Part shown: positions 15,078 to 23,394 of the stretch, in pieces
Layout of the letters: every line of letters starts with the position of its first letter
How positions within the stretch are numbered: the first letter of the stretch is position 1
Source: Natrinema soli
Lineage (GTDB): Archaea > Halobacteriota > Halobacteria > Halobacteriales > Natrialbaceae
DNA: 27,286 nt
Assembly: GCF_028618695.1 (NCBI RefSeq)
Contig: NZ_JAQIVI010000120.1
Location: forward strand, 1-27,286
Reading direction: 5' to 3'
The notes under the pieces: generated by a model
The model's database searches: none
What the model was told of the DNA's origin: nothing
Seen by the model: only the letters and a program-made list of their open reading frames with translations
Translations under genes and position numbers: made by a program

Positions 15078-15899
15078 ATGCGAATCGAACTGGCAGTGGA
15101 TGCGATTACGGATTCGGCCTACGATACGTCCGCTCATCACAAGATTCGCGGCCGGATTTGGCGTGCCCTCGAAAAAAATGAAGAGCACGCCAATCTCCAT
15201 GACACAGACCATGGGATTGGGTTCTCATTCTCGAATATCTTTCCTTGGGGGGCGATTAAAGAGGGAGACCGACGGTACATCCGAATTTCCTCGCCCCGTA
15301 GAGAGATCTTGGATGAGCTTATTGTACACTTTGGTCGAAACCGCGAGTTCGACGTTGGCCAAATGCGTTTCGAGGTCGCGGATATTACTGGCCACGCGCC
15401 CCAAGTGGGCGAAGCAGGCTCAACCGGTCGCATCGATACCGGAACAGGAGTATTCTGTGCGATCAACCGGCGTCTGGCCAAGGAGCATGGTCTCGATACC
15501 TCAAAGATAGATGCCGGCGAGTCAGAGACTAAGCTTTTCTGGCGGCCAGAACATGGAATGGAAGCTCTCCAAGCAACGATACGTCGGTCACTTCAACGAA
15601 CTCACGAACAGTTCGGAGAGGAGTATTACGACGGCCCAACCGAGGTCAATGAACCCCTGTTTAATCAGATTGAGCCAATCAAGGACGATGTTACCTACTC
15701 AATCCGGTTCCAACCGGCCACGGCTGTCAACCGAACAGTTATCCTCTCGAAGTGGCGGTTAGGCTATCGGGTTCGGAATGACACCCATCGATACCACCTG
15801 AACTTGGCGCTGGATTCAGGTATCGGCCAGCGCCGCGAACATGGGTTCGGGTTTCTCAACCTCCGTGAACAGAACCCACCGCGGGCCAACGTCAAATGA
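15078..15899 (+). CDS. cas6: Cas6, CRISPR RNA-processing endoribonuclease
   Basis: The first gene of the type I-B operon, 273 residues. Cas6 cuts the array transcript inside each repeat to make crRNA with an 8-base 5' handle. Visible features are the N-terminal RAMP strand MRIELAVDA, a histidine-rich helix close behind ([11 protein letters not shown], candidate catalytic His region), a second RRM-like half, and near the C-terminus the glycine-rich loop [15 protein letters not shown] typical of Cas6. It is intact and of normal size. The end overlaps cas8b by four bases (ATGA), so there is no intergenic space here for a creTA-type RNA toxin-antitoxin as known between cas6 and cas8b in Haloarcula hispanica. 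Confidence 0.93.
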   Translation: MRIELAVDAITDSAYDTSAHHKIRGRIWRALEKNEEHANLHDTDHGIGFSFSNIFPWGAIKEGDRRYIRISSPRREILDELIVHFGRNREFDVGQMRFEVADITGHAPQVGEAGSTGRIDTGTGVFCAINRRLAKEHGLDTSKIDAGESETKLFWRPEHGMEALQATIRRSLQRTHEQFGEEYYDGPTEVNEPLFNQIEPIKDDVTYSIRFQPATAVNRTVILSKWRLGYRVRNDTHRYHLNLALDSGIGQRREHGFGFLNLREQNPPRANVK

Positions 15900-18037
15900 G
15901 CGATGGACCAACCCATAAGGATTTCCAGAACGCTCTGGATAAACACTGGCATGACCGTCCACCGGCAAGTCTGGAGGATGTCATGGCCCTGTATGGGGTC
16001 CTAGCCGTCGCCGAAAGCGGTGGTGGCCTCTACACAACGCCCAGTAAGCTTCAACCGTTCGTGGATGACGGCCGTTTAGTAACGGTTTCGTTGGATCTGA
16101 CAGGCGACTCACCCAAAATAGTCAGTTTAGACCAGGACGATCTCCGTGATGAGGATGTCCCGCAGCTTGGCTACTCGCACAAATCCTCGGGTCGAGGGGC
16201 TAAGTACAGTCTGACTCAGATCGGATCGAAGAACGGGAACGATGCTGAGGGAGTGAGTAGCACGCTCCTTGGCCGAATCCGCTCATGGACCGGTCAAGAT
16301 AGTGTCGAAAATTTCACTAGTGGGAATGGGAACCCAGACGGTTGGCTTATCGAGACACTTGGGGATGTCTTCGAGAAGGATTCAGAGACTCTCGAGTCTC
16401 TAAAGGTCAAGATTATCGAACTCTTGCCGGCAGATGAATCCATCCCCTACGTGATGACGGTTCGGTTAAAACTCAACCCCGTGAATCTGGAGTCGGTGGA
16501 TGCGACTAATCAGGAGTGGTTCTATCCTGCTGAGGTTGGCATTCTCGAAGAGGCCATGAAGCGATATGCAACCGCCAACGCCGCAAACAAAAATATTGAC
16601 AAGGGGGCCTCGGAGGGTCAAGGGATTGGCGTAGTTTCCGGAGAAAAAGGTCGTGTCGTCGGAACGCCAGAAAGTCCGCTTGGTGTCTTTTCGGTAAAAC
16701 ATCCTGACGCCCAGCCGGACCTACGGAAGACCGAGTCCTGGCGGAACTACCCCGTTAGTGACGACGTGGCCATGCTGTTCGCCAAAGGCCAAGATCTGAT
16801 CGACCGATGTATCTATCGAAACGGTGGGATGGAGACGTATGCCCTCCCCTACTTCGCCGGTGAGATGACGGGGAAAAAGGCCGATGCACTCTATCTAGCC
16901 ATCGATTCCGTCGATGGAGACCGTCAGATCGGGGAATCGGCTGACCCACCAATGGCACAGGTCACGTTCAATCTCACGGAGAATGATGATGAGACCATCC
17001 GAGAGCTGGCTGAGCAAGAGCTCCGATTCTATACGGTTACGATGCCAACCAGTGATGATAAGAATATTATCGCGGAAGAGCCGACTGCGTCAATTTACTG
17101 GCCAAACAAATTAGCAGATTCTCTTCGGCAGACGATCGAAGGACCGACGCTGAATCCGGCCAGGGGAGGGTTCGAACAATTCAATAACTGGCCGTTACTG
17201 AAACTCGACACAGATACAACGCGAGCAAGCCGACGCCGATTGGCGTTCATGCGTATTACGAACCACGAGTTTACGGACGCAGTGTTCGCCTACCGTGACG
17301 AGGAAGACGATGATTTTCGCCGTATTATCGACCACCGGCTTCTCTCAGGAGCGCCAGTAGACGCAAAGACACTGTTCGAGGAATATCTCCAGCGCTACGA
17401 CGATGCCTCAGAGGACGGTGACATCCCGCCACAGCAGATTGTCGCCCAGCAGCTCGTCCACTTAGAGACGCTCTCACGGGCAGGATTACTGGACGGAATC
17501 GATACTTCAATTGAGCCAACAGAAACTACGATGACAACGGAGACTACAATCGACACAAGTAACATCGCAACGATCCGTGAACAGCGTCTCGACGGGTTCC
17601 TCGATCGTCCACTGTTCGACGATACGACGCGGAAGGCAGCAGCCTTGGCAGGCGTTCTTGTCGGTCAAATCAGTTGGCACCAAGATTCAGTTCGCGGTGT
17701 TGGACGCCCGCTTGATTCTGGTATGAAGGGCGATCAACTCACAAAAAACGGTCTAGAGAACGTACTGACCGCAGCACTCGAGAAGGCCAAAGTCTATGCA
17801 CAGGATTCAGACCGGTCGTTCGATCGAGACCTGCTCTTTCCTGAAACTGTTGACCGACTTCTGGATGAAACCGAGGTAATTCCCACTAACTGGGAGATTG
17901 ATAAGCGCGAACTCCAGTTTTGCTACGTACTGGGACACGCCCATGGCCGGCGATCGATGCCGGTTGCATTCCAGATGTACGACGGCGACGAGGCAGAGAG
18001 TTCCGAGGCTGTTTCTACGGAAAACACTTCGAACTAA
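15896..18037 (+). CDS. cas8b: Cas8b (Csh1 type), large subunit of type I-B Cascade
   Basis: A protein of 713 residues without frame breaks, the normal length for haloarchaeal Cas8b. The large subunit recognises the PAM and helps open the target DNA. Sequence conservation in this family is low; the call rests on size, its place between cas6 and cas7, and haloarchaeal Csh1-like stretches such as GRIRSWTGQ and the C-terminal domain (about 560-690) with [18 protein letters not shown] and [12 protein letters not shown]. The C-terminal domain may play the small-subunit role, since no separate cas11 gene is seen; an internal start could also supply one. Translation is coupled to cas6 by ATGA. Confidence 0.93.
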   Translation: MSDGPTHKDFQNALDKHWHDRPPASLEDVMALYGVLAVAESGGGLYTTPSKLQPFVDDGRLVTVSLDLTGDSPKIVSLDQDDLRDEDVPQLGYSHKSSGRGAKYSLTQIGSKNGNDAEGVSSTLLGRIRSWTGQDSVENFTSGNGNPDGWLIETLGDVFEKDSETLESLKVKIIELLPADESIPYVMTVRLKLNPVNLESVDATNQEWFYPAEVGILEEAMKRYATANAANKNIDKGASEGQGIGVVSGEKGRVVGTPESPLGVFSVKHPDAQPDLRKTESWRNYPVSDDVAMLFAKGQDLIDRCIYRNGGMETYALPYFAGEMTGKKADALYLAIDSVDGDRQIGESADPPMAQVTFNLTENDDETIRELAEQELRFYTVTMPTSDDKNIIAEEPTASIYWPNKLADSLRQTIEGPTLNPARGGFEQFNNWPLLKLDTDTTRASRRRLAFMRITNHEFTDAVFAYRDEEDDDFRRIIDHRLLSGAPVDAKTLFEEYLQRYDDASEDGDIPPQQIVAQQLVHLETLSRAGLLDGIDTSIEPTETTMTTETTIDTSNIATIREQRLDGFLDRPLFDDTTRKAAALAGVLVGQISWHQDSVRGVGRPLDSGMKGDQLTKNGLENVLTAALEKAKVYAQDSDRSFDRDLLFPETVDRLLDETEVIPTNWEIDKRELQFCYVLGHAHGRRSMPVAFQMYDGDEAESSEAVSTENTSN

Positions 18038-18060
18038 CAACTATCCATCAACCCACACCA

Positions 18061-19086
18061 ATGACGACACCAAACCGCTCCGAGCTGCTGTTCGTGTACG
18101 ACGCGCAAGATTGCAATCCTAACGGTAACCCTATTGGCAATAACCGGCCCCGGCGTGATCCCGATACCAATCAAGGTATCGTCACCGACGTTCGTCTCAA
18201 ACGCTACCTTCGTGATCAGCTTCAGGACGATGGGTATGAGATCTATGTCAAAAAAGTCGACAGCGAGGCGAGAACACGTACAGTCCTGATCAAGGACGTC
18301 TTGGATATGGTCGGTGATGCCGAAGAGATCGAACAGGTGGAGGATCTTGGGACCGACTTTCTCCAGTCTGCGACTGATGTCCGCTACTTCGGGGCGACGC
18401 TCAGTTTCGAGGCTAGTGACGATAAAGAAGATGAAGCCTTCCGGACAGGTCTGAACAACGCCTTGCCGAACCACTACCAGGGGCCGGTCCAGTTCCTTCC
18501 CTCAAAATCGCTGAACGAGATTGAGGAGAACGAAGAGTACGACTCCTTAACGAGTGTTATCTCTACTGGAGACGAGAACCGACAAGGAGGCTTTGATCTG
18601 GATGATAAGAGAATCAAATACGGTATTTTCCCGTTCTGGGGTCTGGTCGATAACAATGGTGCCGAGTCAACCCAACTGAGTCAGGACGATGTTGAACGGC
18701 TTGACACGCTCTGTTGGCGTGCCCTAAAAAACCAGACAACTTCCCGATCGAAGCTAGGCCAGGAACCCCGGCTGTACCTCCGCGTCGAGTACGAGGAAGG
18801 AAACTATCATGTAGGTGGCCTTCACGATATGCTTGAGCTCGGCGAGGAGAGTGCCGAGTCGCTCCGTTCAGTAAGCGATGTTGTCGTCGATGCGTCGAAT
18901 CTGGTAGATACACTAAACCACGTTAGTGATCGGATCAAAATGATCCACATGGTTGGTGATGACCGTCTCACCGTCGAGATCGAGGGCGAGACAATCCAAG
19001 GTGATGCAGTTGCTGATTATCTCGAGTCAGAAGGTCATGACGTCCACCGTATCGACGTACTCGAAGAGCGAGACCTGGCAGCTTGA
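18061..19086 (+). CDS. cas7: Cas7 (Csh2 type), Cascade backbone subunit
   Basis: A protein of 341 residues that coats the crRNA in several copies. The start is ATG 18061 (MTTPNRSELLFVYDAQDCNP), 23 bases after cas8b; the frame is open further upstream but only as a shadow of cas8b. Characteristic Csh2 parts are NPNGNPIGNNRPRRDPDT, then GIVTDVRLKRYLRDQL, DVRYFGATLSF (about 118-128), GPVQFLPSKSLNEIE and KYGIFPFWG. The protein is intact and its length is normal. It belongs to the same transcript as cas6 to cas5. Confidence 0.95.
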   Translation: MTTPNRSELLFVYDAQDCNPNGNPIGNNRPRRDPDTNQGIVTDVRLKRYLRDQLQDDGYEIYVKKVDSEARTRTVLIKDVLDMVGDAEEIEQVEDLGTDFLQSATDVRYFGATLSFEASDDKEDEAFRTGLNNALPNHYQGPVQFLPSKSLNEIEENEEYDSLTSVISTGDENRQGGFDLDDKRIKYGIFPFWGLVDNNGAESTQLSQDDVERLDTLCWRALKNQTTSRSKLGQEPRLYLRVEYEEGNYHVGGLHDMLELGEESAESLRSVSDVVVDASNLVDTLNHVSDRIKMIHMVGDDRLTVEIEGETIQGDAVADYLESEGHDVHRIDVLEERDLAA

Positions 19087-19106
19087 AAACAGGGTTGAGT
19101 CAATAG

Positions 19107-19907
19107 ATGTCACCACATATTGATGCCGACGGCGTTCCGGATCACTGCCTGTCATTCACCGTCAGGTCTACTTGGGGTCATTTCAAGCGCGTTGGCAGAA
19201 GTGTTACCAAGCAAACTTATCGGCTGCCACCACGGACGACCGTCGCCGGTATGCTGGCAGCCATTGTTGGTGCCGAACGGAATTCGTATTACGATATATT
19301 CGGAGCCAACAATTCCGCCATCGCGATCACACCGTTATCTGATCTTCGAACAGTCAACATTCCGACCGTCGGATTAGGAACAGACCCAAAACAGGACATC
19401 ACAACGAATGTCGGGAACTACTACAGTGATTACACCCTAACGTATCAGGATACGACGAAAGCCCGGCAGCTCCATGCGTATGAGGTTCTGGCTGATCCAG
19501 CCTACCGAATCGATGTCGCACTGGAGGACGAAACATTCTACAGCGACCTCCAAGAGCACCTCCAGGCAGGAACCTCCGTGTACCCACCCAGTCTTGGAAA
19601 ATCCGAGTATCTGGCGATAATCGAAGATGTTCAATCGGCGCGATCGCCGACCGAGGTCGACGATGATACTTTCATTGATGTTGATTCAATCGTTCCTGGA
19701 TCACTCTCAGATACCGTTCCACAAGGCGGTGTCTCCTACAGTGTCGAGCGGTCCCCAGCAGTGATGGAACTGACTGGAGGAGGCCGCCGCACGACTCGGT
19801 TCGACGACTACGTCTACACTCAACAGGCGGATAACTCAGTTCGCCTCAAAGCTGATGCAGATCCTGTTGTGGTTTCCGTCGGCTCGCGAATGGTCGTGTT
19901 CCGCTAA
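19107..19907 (+). CDS. cas5: Cas5 (Cas5h type), Cascade subunit binding the crRNA handle
   Basis: A RAMP protein of 266 residues. The N-terminal segment [18 protein letters not shown], followed by [18 protein letters not shown], is the Cas5 hallmark, and [20 protein letters not shown] matches the middle RRM part. It caps the 5' handle of crRNA in Cascade. It lies 20 bases after cas7 and 15 bases before the damaged cas3, so it is the last intact effector gene. No missing region relative to the usual length. Confidence 0.93.
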   Translation: MSPHIDADGVPDHCLSFTVRSTWGHFKRVGRSVTKQTYRLPPRTTVAGMLAAIVGAERNSYYDIFGANNSAIAITPLSDLRTVNIPTVGLGTDPKQDITTNVGNYYSDYTLTYQDTTKARQLHAYEVLADPAYRIDVALEDETFYSDLQEHLQAGTSVYPPSLGKSEYLAIIEDVQSARSPTEVDDDTFIDVDSIVPGSLSDTVPQGGVSYSVERSPAVMELTGGGRRTTRFDDYVYTQQADNSVRLKADADPVVVSVGSRMVVFR

Positions 19908-19922
19908 TCACATTCGTTTTCC

Positions 19923-20570
19923 ATGGACACTCCACTCATTTCGAACCCAACACGGAACGAAGATACGAACACATACACCGAGGATCAATTGACCGAGCAT
20001 GGAAATCTCCGGCTCACCGCTCACAACCGAGTCGTCGCAGAACGAGTCGTTCGCTTACTTGGTAATAATAATGAGGCGTCCAACTATCTCCACGCAGCAG
20101 CAGTTCTCCACGACTTCGGAAAGGCAACTCCCCAATTTCAGGCCTACGTGCGGCCTGAAGAGACCACTGACTGCCCTGATATGGAGACGACACACGCCCA
20201 CCTCGGGGCCTTGACAACATGGTACGTTCTGGGCGAGATGGGTGCCCCAGATCAAGATCGACTTGCAGGGACCCTCGCAGTTGCACGTCACCACCAGGCT
20301 CTTCCGAATGCTGCTCAGTACACTGCTGAGCCGCTGGCCCGCGAGAACGGAATTCGTCCACTGATCAAACATCGTGAGTTCTCGTCACTGCAGAAAGCGT
20401 GGAACGCTCGATTGGGTACTGAACTCTACGACCAACCGAGCCAGAGCGAAAGGGTGAACTCCCGACTCAAGCGAAGATACGGTGCGTTCGTCCGGTCACG
20501 ACGCTGGTGGAAACAGTTTCGTGAACTCGTCCTTACGTGTATCGTCCACAATCTCGACCGTGCCCTCTAA
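19923..20570 (+). pseudogene. cas3: cas3 truncated after its HD domain and fused to a transposase tail
   Basis: A single open frame of 215 residues. Residues 1-141 are the Cas3 HD nuclease domain, with LHDFGK (His63, Asp64), HAH (91-93) and the RHH motif at 122-124, so the nuclease metal ligands look complete. From about residue 142 the frame changes to a transposase C-terminus: RPLIKHREFSSLQKAWNARL, SERVNSRLKRRYGAFVRSRR, WWKQFRELVLTCIVHNLDRA. The same sequence forms the relic at 14587-14814. The whole superfamily-2 helicase of Cas3 (about 500-600 residues) is missing. The remaining protein might still be made as an HD-only nuclease, but it cannot unwind target DNA. It follows cas5 by 15 bases. 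Confidence 0.88.
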
Positions 20571-20630
20571 CGATCAGCTCAGGGCACTCACCTACCGTTG
20601 TGAAGTGATAGCTGCGTTGCCACCATCGAA

Positions 20631-20638
20631 GTTTATTC
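20631..20638 (+). promoter_or_regulatory. TATA-like box of the threonine-synthase-like gene
   Basis: GTTTATTC lies 25-32 bases before ATG 20663, so this gene has its own promoter inside the cas locus. Confidence 0.6.
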
Positions 20639-20662
20639 CGTGATACGTAACCAAGAGAGTCC

Positions 20663-21742
20663 ATGGATACTCCCGAACTTGTCTGTTCTTCGTGTGGGTG
20701 GGCGTACACCGATCAGTGGCGGTGTGAGTGTGGCGGCGTCCTTGACTTTACTCACCAACCGCTTCCGTCATCCGACCGGCCAGACCCCGGTCAGTTCGAT
20801 ACCCGAGACGGACTCTGGTCGTTCGATATGTTCCTCCCCATGGAGAAAGGCCCTTCTTTAGGTGAAGGGATGACGCCGCTTGTCTCGTCAACAACGTGGG
20901 ATGCCGAGTACAAACTCGAATACATCTCCCCGACGGGCAGCTTCAAGGATCGGGGTGCAACTACGACGATCAGCCATGCAATCCAGTGTGGCGCAGATCG
21001 AGTCGTCGAAGATTCATCGGGGAACGCTGGGGCCGCCATCGCGACCTACGCGGCTCGCGCTGGACTTGACGCAGAGATCTACGTGCCAGCGTCGGTGAAA
21101 GATGCGAAACTCCAAGCAATCGAACGGGCCGGTGCGACGCCTGTTCGAATCGAAGGTGGACGCCAAGCCGTGACTGATGCATGCATCGAGGCTGTCGAAT
21201 CGGGCGATGCATGGTACGCGAGTCACTCGTGGAGTCCAGCGTTCTTCACTGGGACGGCGACGTTCGCATACGAAGTCGCACTCCAACGTGACTGGAACAT
21301 CCCTGACGCGATCGTGATGCCACTCGGCCATGGAACGCTGTTCCTGGGCGTGTACCGTGGATTCAAGGCGTTGTCCGAAGCAGGGTGGATCGATACGGTG
21401 CCACGTCTGCTCGGCGCGCAAGCCGCAGGATATGCCCCGATTGCGAGCGAACTCAACGTAGTCCCCGAGAGCGAGAACAATGTCGCAGATGGCATCCAGA
21501 TACGGGAGCCGACACGAAAACGACAACTCCTGAATGCGATTGCTGAGACCGATGGCGATGCGATTGCGATCACGGAAGACGAGGTGCAAACGGAGTTAGA
21601 CCGGCTCCACTCACACGGGTTCTACGTGGAACCGACCTCAGCGATCGCGCCTGCGGCACTTGCGGCGTATCAAGAACGCGGAACGCTTGGGCCAGATGCA
21701 GACGCGGTAATGCCACTCACGGGTCATGGATTAAAGATGTAA
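20663..21742 (+). CDS. Threonine synthase-like PLP-dependent enzyme
   Basis: A cytoplasmic fold-type II PLP enzyme of 359 residues. It begins with a zinc-ribbon-like element (CSSCGWAY, then CECGG at about 9-29) as in archaeal threonine synthases. It continues with GEGMTPLVSS, SPTGSFKDRGATTTI (the Lys forming the Schiff base), SSGNAGAAIATYAARAGL, which binds the phosphate, PLGHGTLFLGVYRG and a final TGHGLK. Threonine synthase makes threonine from phosphohomoserine; the residue set also fits related ammonia-lyases, so the exact reaction is open. The protein is shorter than canonical archaeal ThrC (about 400). It interrupts the cas locus where cas3, cas4 and cas1 would meet, and is most likely cargo of a rearrangement. 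Confidence 0.87.
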   Translation: MDTPELVCSSCGWAYTDQWRCECGGVLDFTHQPLPSSDRPDPGQFDTRDGLWSFDMFLPMEKGPSLGEGMTPLVSSTTWDAEYKLEYISPTGSFKDRGATTTISHAIQCGADRVVEDSSGNAGAAIATYAARAGLDAEIYVPASVKDAKLQAIERAGATPVRIEGGRQAVTDACIEAVESGDAWYASHSWSPAFFTGTATFAYEVALQRDWNIPDAIVMPLGHGTLFLGVYRGFKALSEAGWIDTVPRLLGAQAAGYAPIASELNVVPESENNVADGIQIREPTRKRQLLNAIAETDGDAIAITEDEVQTELDRLHSHGFYVEPTSAIAPAALAAYQERGTLGPDADAVMPLTGHGLKM

Positions 21743-21801
21743 CCAGACGGTACGCTCATCCATACGTTCGAATGTGAAGTTCGGTAAATCTATATGAATA
21801 A

Positions 21802-22395
21802 ATGTCTAAAGAAGATGATTTCAACAGAACCAACAGTCTGTTTCATTGGATGCTGACATCAATGAACTCCGGTCAGTCGAGGGGAATGCACGGAAGACCT
21901 ATTGTGATTTTTGATCAAATTCTTCGTAATCCATTCACATTGACGCACCGAGAGTATAATCCCCCCGATAAACGAGGCAAACGCAGCTATTTCGTTCCTG
22001 AATGGAATGGTATACACTACTTGCGTTTCCGCAATTCGTAAGACGGCTCTTGATCCGACGATCGGCTTTGTTCACGAGCTTGGTGAACGGCGATTCACGC
22101 TCTCGCTTGACATCGCGGACATATTCAAACCGACCCTCGCGGATCGACTACTCTTTCGATTAGTGAACCGACAACAGCTATCGATTGGTGATTTCGAGGA
22201 GGAACTCGAGGGCTGTCTGCTAAACGAGGATGGACGAATGACAGTCCTTCAGGAGTTCGAAGAAACACTTGACGAAACCATCGACCATCCTCGCTTGAAT
22301 CGGCACGCGAGTTTCAAAACACTCGTCCAGACCGACATATATAGTCTGAAAAATATGTGTTGACTGATGAGCCCTACCACGCAACGGAACGGTGA
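21802..22395 (+). pseudogene. cas1: cas1, N-terminally truncated and frameshifted
   Basis: About the last 190 residues of the spacer integrase remain. Frame one gives GMHGRPIVIFDQILRNPFTL and THREYNPPD. Then one extra base near 21968-21974 shifts to ANAAISFLNGMVYTTCVSAI, followed by LDPTIGFVHELGERRFTLSL, DIADIFKPTLADRLLFRL. A second slip near 22350 leads into YVLTDEPYHATER, the proper C-terminus, with stop at 22393-22395. Typical Cas1 is about 330 residues, so the front is gone. The motif that carries the catalytic glutamate (usually G-x-EG) reads GMHG here, so Glu appears to be replaced by His. The His of GFVHE and Asp of LDIAD remain. Not functional. Confidence 0.85.
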
Positions 22396-22402
22396 TGGTG
22401 AG

Positions 22403-22662
22403 ATGCATGTGATCGTTGTATACGATGTCCCGGCCGAGAGGACCCACATCTTTCGGAAGCTATTGCGTCGACGGTTAGAACATCTCCAACACTCTGTATT
22501 TTTCAGGGAACTCACAGATGGTCAGGTTATCGCTATGAAGAATGAAATTGAAGACGGACTGGAGCGGAGGACTCGGTTGTTGTCTTCGAATCGACAAGCC
22601 CGGCAGCATTTGATTTTACCACGTTTGGTGTGAGCCAAGAACCAGGTAGTCGGTTCACCTGA
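22403..22662 (+). pseudogene. cas2: cas2 with one frameshift
   Basis: ATG 22403 gives MHVIVVYDVPAERTHIFRKL, the Cas2 N-terminus with the metal-binding Asp, followed by LEHLQHSVFFRELTDGQV and MKNEIEDGLE. There, near 22565, one base is missing. The correct continuation lies in another frame: DSVVVFESTSPAAFDFTTFG, ending PGSRFT at 22662. Without repair the product loses the last strand needed for the dimer with Cas1. It follows cas1 by seven bases. It lies directly before the array leader, as in intact haloarchaeal I-B loci. Confidence 0.88.
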
Positions 22663-22789
22663 CCAATGCTTGGTTTGTAGTGCATGTAAATTTCATCGAC
22701 CCCCGGGGGTAGCGGGCAAACTGGTGGTCGATGGAAATCTCTTTGTGAACTCGCACTTTAGATTCGCTCACTCGCCCAAATACCGGCGG
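22663..22789 (+). promoter_or_regulatory. CRISPR leader
   Basis: This 127-base stretch between cas2 and the first repeat is the expected position of the leader that drives array transcription. It contains an imperfect inverted repeat (ATTTCATCGACC at 22690-22701 with GGTCGATGGAAAT at 22726-22738) and, on its inner side, the perfect palindrome CCCCCGGGGG at 22700-22709. No clear TATA-like box is seen. Confidence 0.6.
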
Positions 22790-23005
22790 GTTTCAGACGA
22801 ACCCATGAGGGATTGAAGGAAGTGATATGCGAACTGTACGAGAGAAAGCGGTTGTTTCAGACGAACCCGTGAGGGATTGAAGGACGCCACCCATTATCGA
22901 GAGGTGATCCCTCTCGATGGTTTCAGACGAACCCATGAGGGATTGAAGGGACTTCATAGAAGAACACGATCCATGAGTGCAACCGTTTTAGACGGGCCCA
23001 TGAGG
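22790..23005 (+). CRISPR. Short type I-B CRISPR array, three spacers, truncated last repeat
   Basis: Repeats at 22790-22819, 22854-22883 and 22920-22949 are 30 bases long. They start GTTTCAGACGAACCC and end GGGATTGAAGG; the second has G instead of A at position 16. They match the known haloarchaeal type I-B consensus closely. Spacers are 34, 36 and 35 bases (22820-22853, 22884-22919, 22950-22984). The fourth repeat (22985-23005) is only 21 bases with three substitutions (GTTTTAGACGGGCCC), typical of the old, leader-distal end, and lacks the 3' end needed for the last handle. Orientation agrees with the cas genes. None of the spacers has a match that I can see within the window. Confidence 0.96.
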
Positions 23006-23090
23006 TCATCCGTCTTTACCTATGGGAATTCTGCTATCTAACCAAACCATCAGAAATGACATGATATTTTCACACCATCAGGTGAGTAGA

Positions 23091-23333
23091 CTAAAGAACA
23101 AGAAAATCGCCTGAAGACGACCAGGTACTATTTTTGGCTAACGGCAGGCGGAAGACTTCTTTAGCGGTAGCTGTGGCTGTGCGGTCTGCGGCCCGGCCAT
23201 TGAGCGCCGCCGAACCCCTCGATCCCGGCGAGATCTGGTTGTTGTCATCCTTGCAGCAGTCAACCTCAGCATCTTGTATGCGCTCGAGCCCCTCCTTGAT
23301 CTCCTCGGGGACACGGATTGTCAGACGCTCCAT
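23091..23333 (-). pseudogene. Broken ribbon-helix-helix antitoxin-like gene
   Basis: The first 24 residues (MERLTIRVPEEIKEGLERIQ onward) are the ribbon strand and first helix of a RHH antitoxin. After that the frame turns into low-quality sequence (Ala/Thr/Arg/Ser-rich, with CCKDD) and the second helix is missing, so the gene is interrupted or frameshifted at about codon 25. It lies downstream of the PIN toxin-like gene on the same strand, so it may be the remains of a VapB. Confidence 0.55.
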
Positions 23334-23394
23334 GCGCTACCGGTGCGATTCCGCCGACACAGAAGTTAGTCAGATGTGTGGCTTGCGGTGATGG

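Noticed and set aside
15890..15910. creTA-type RNA toxin-antitoxin between cas6 and cas8b
   Set aside because: The two genes overlap by four bases, so no room exists; no degenerate repeat-like antitoxin RNA was noticed elsewhere near the operon.
21014..21589. Leftward frame of 191 codons opposite the threonine-synthase-like gene
   Set aside because: Antisense shadow; the plus strand has all PLP-enzyme motifs.
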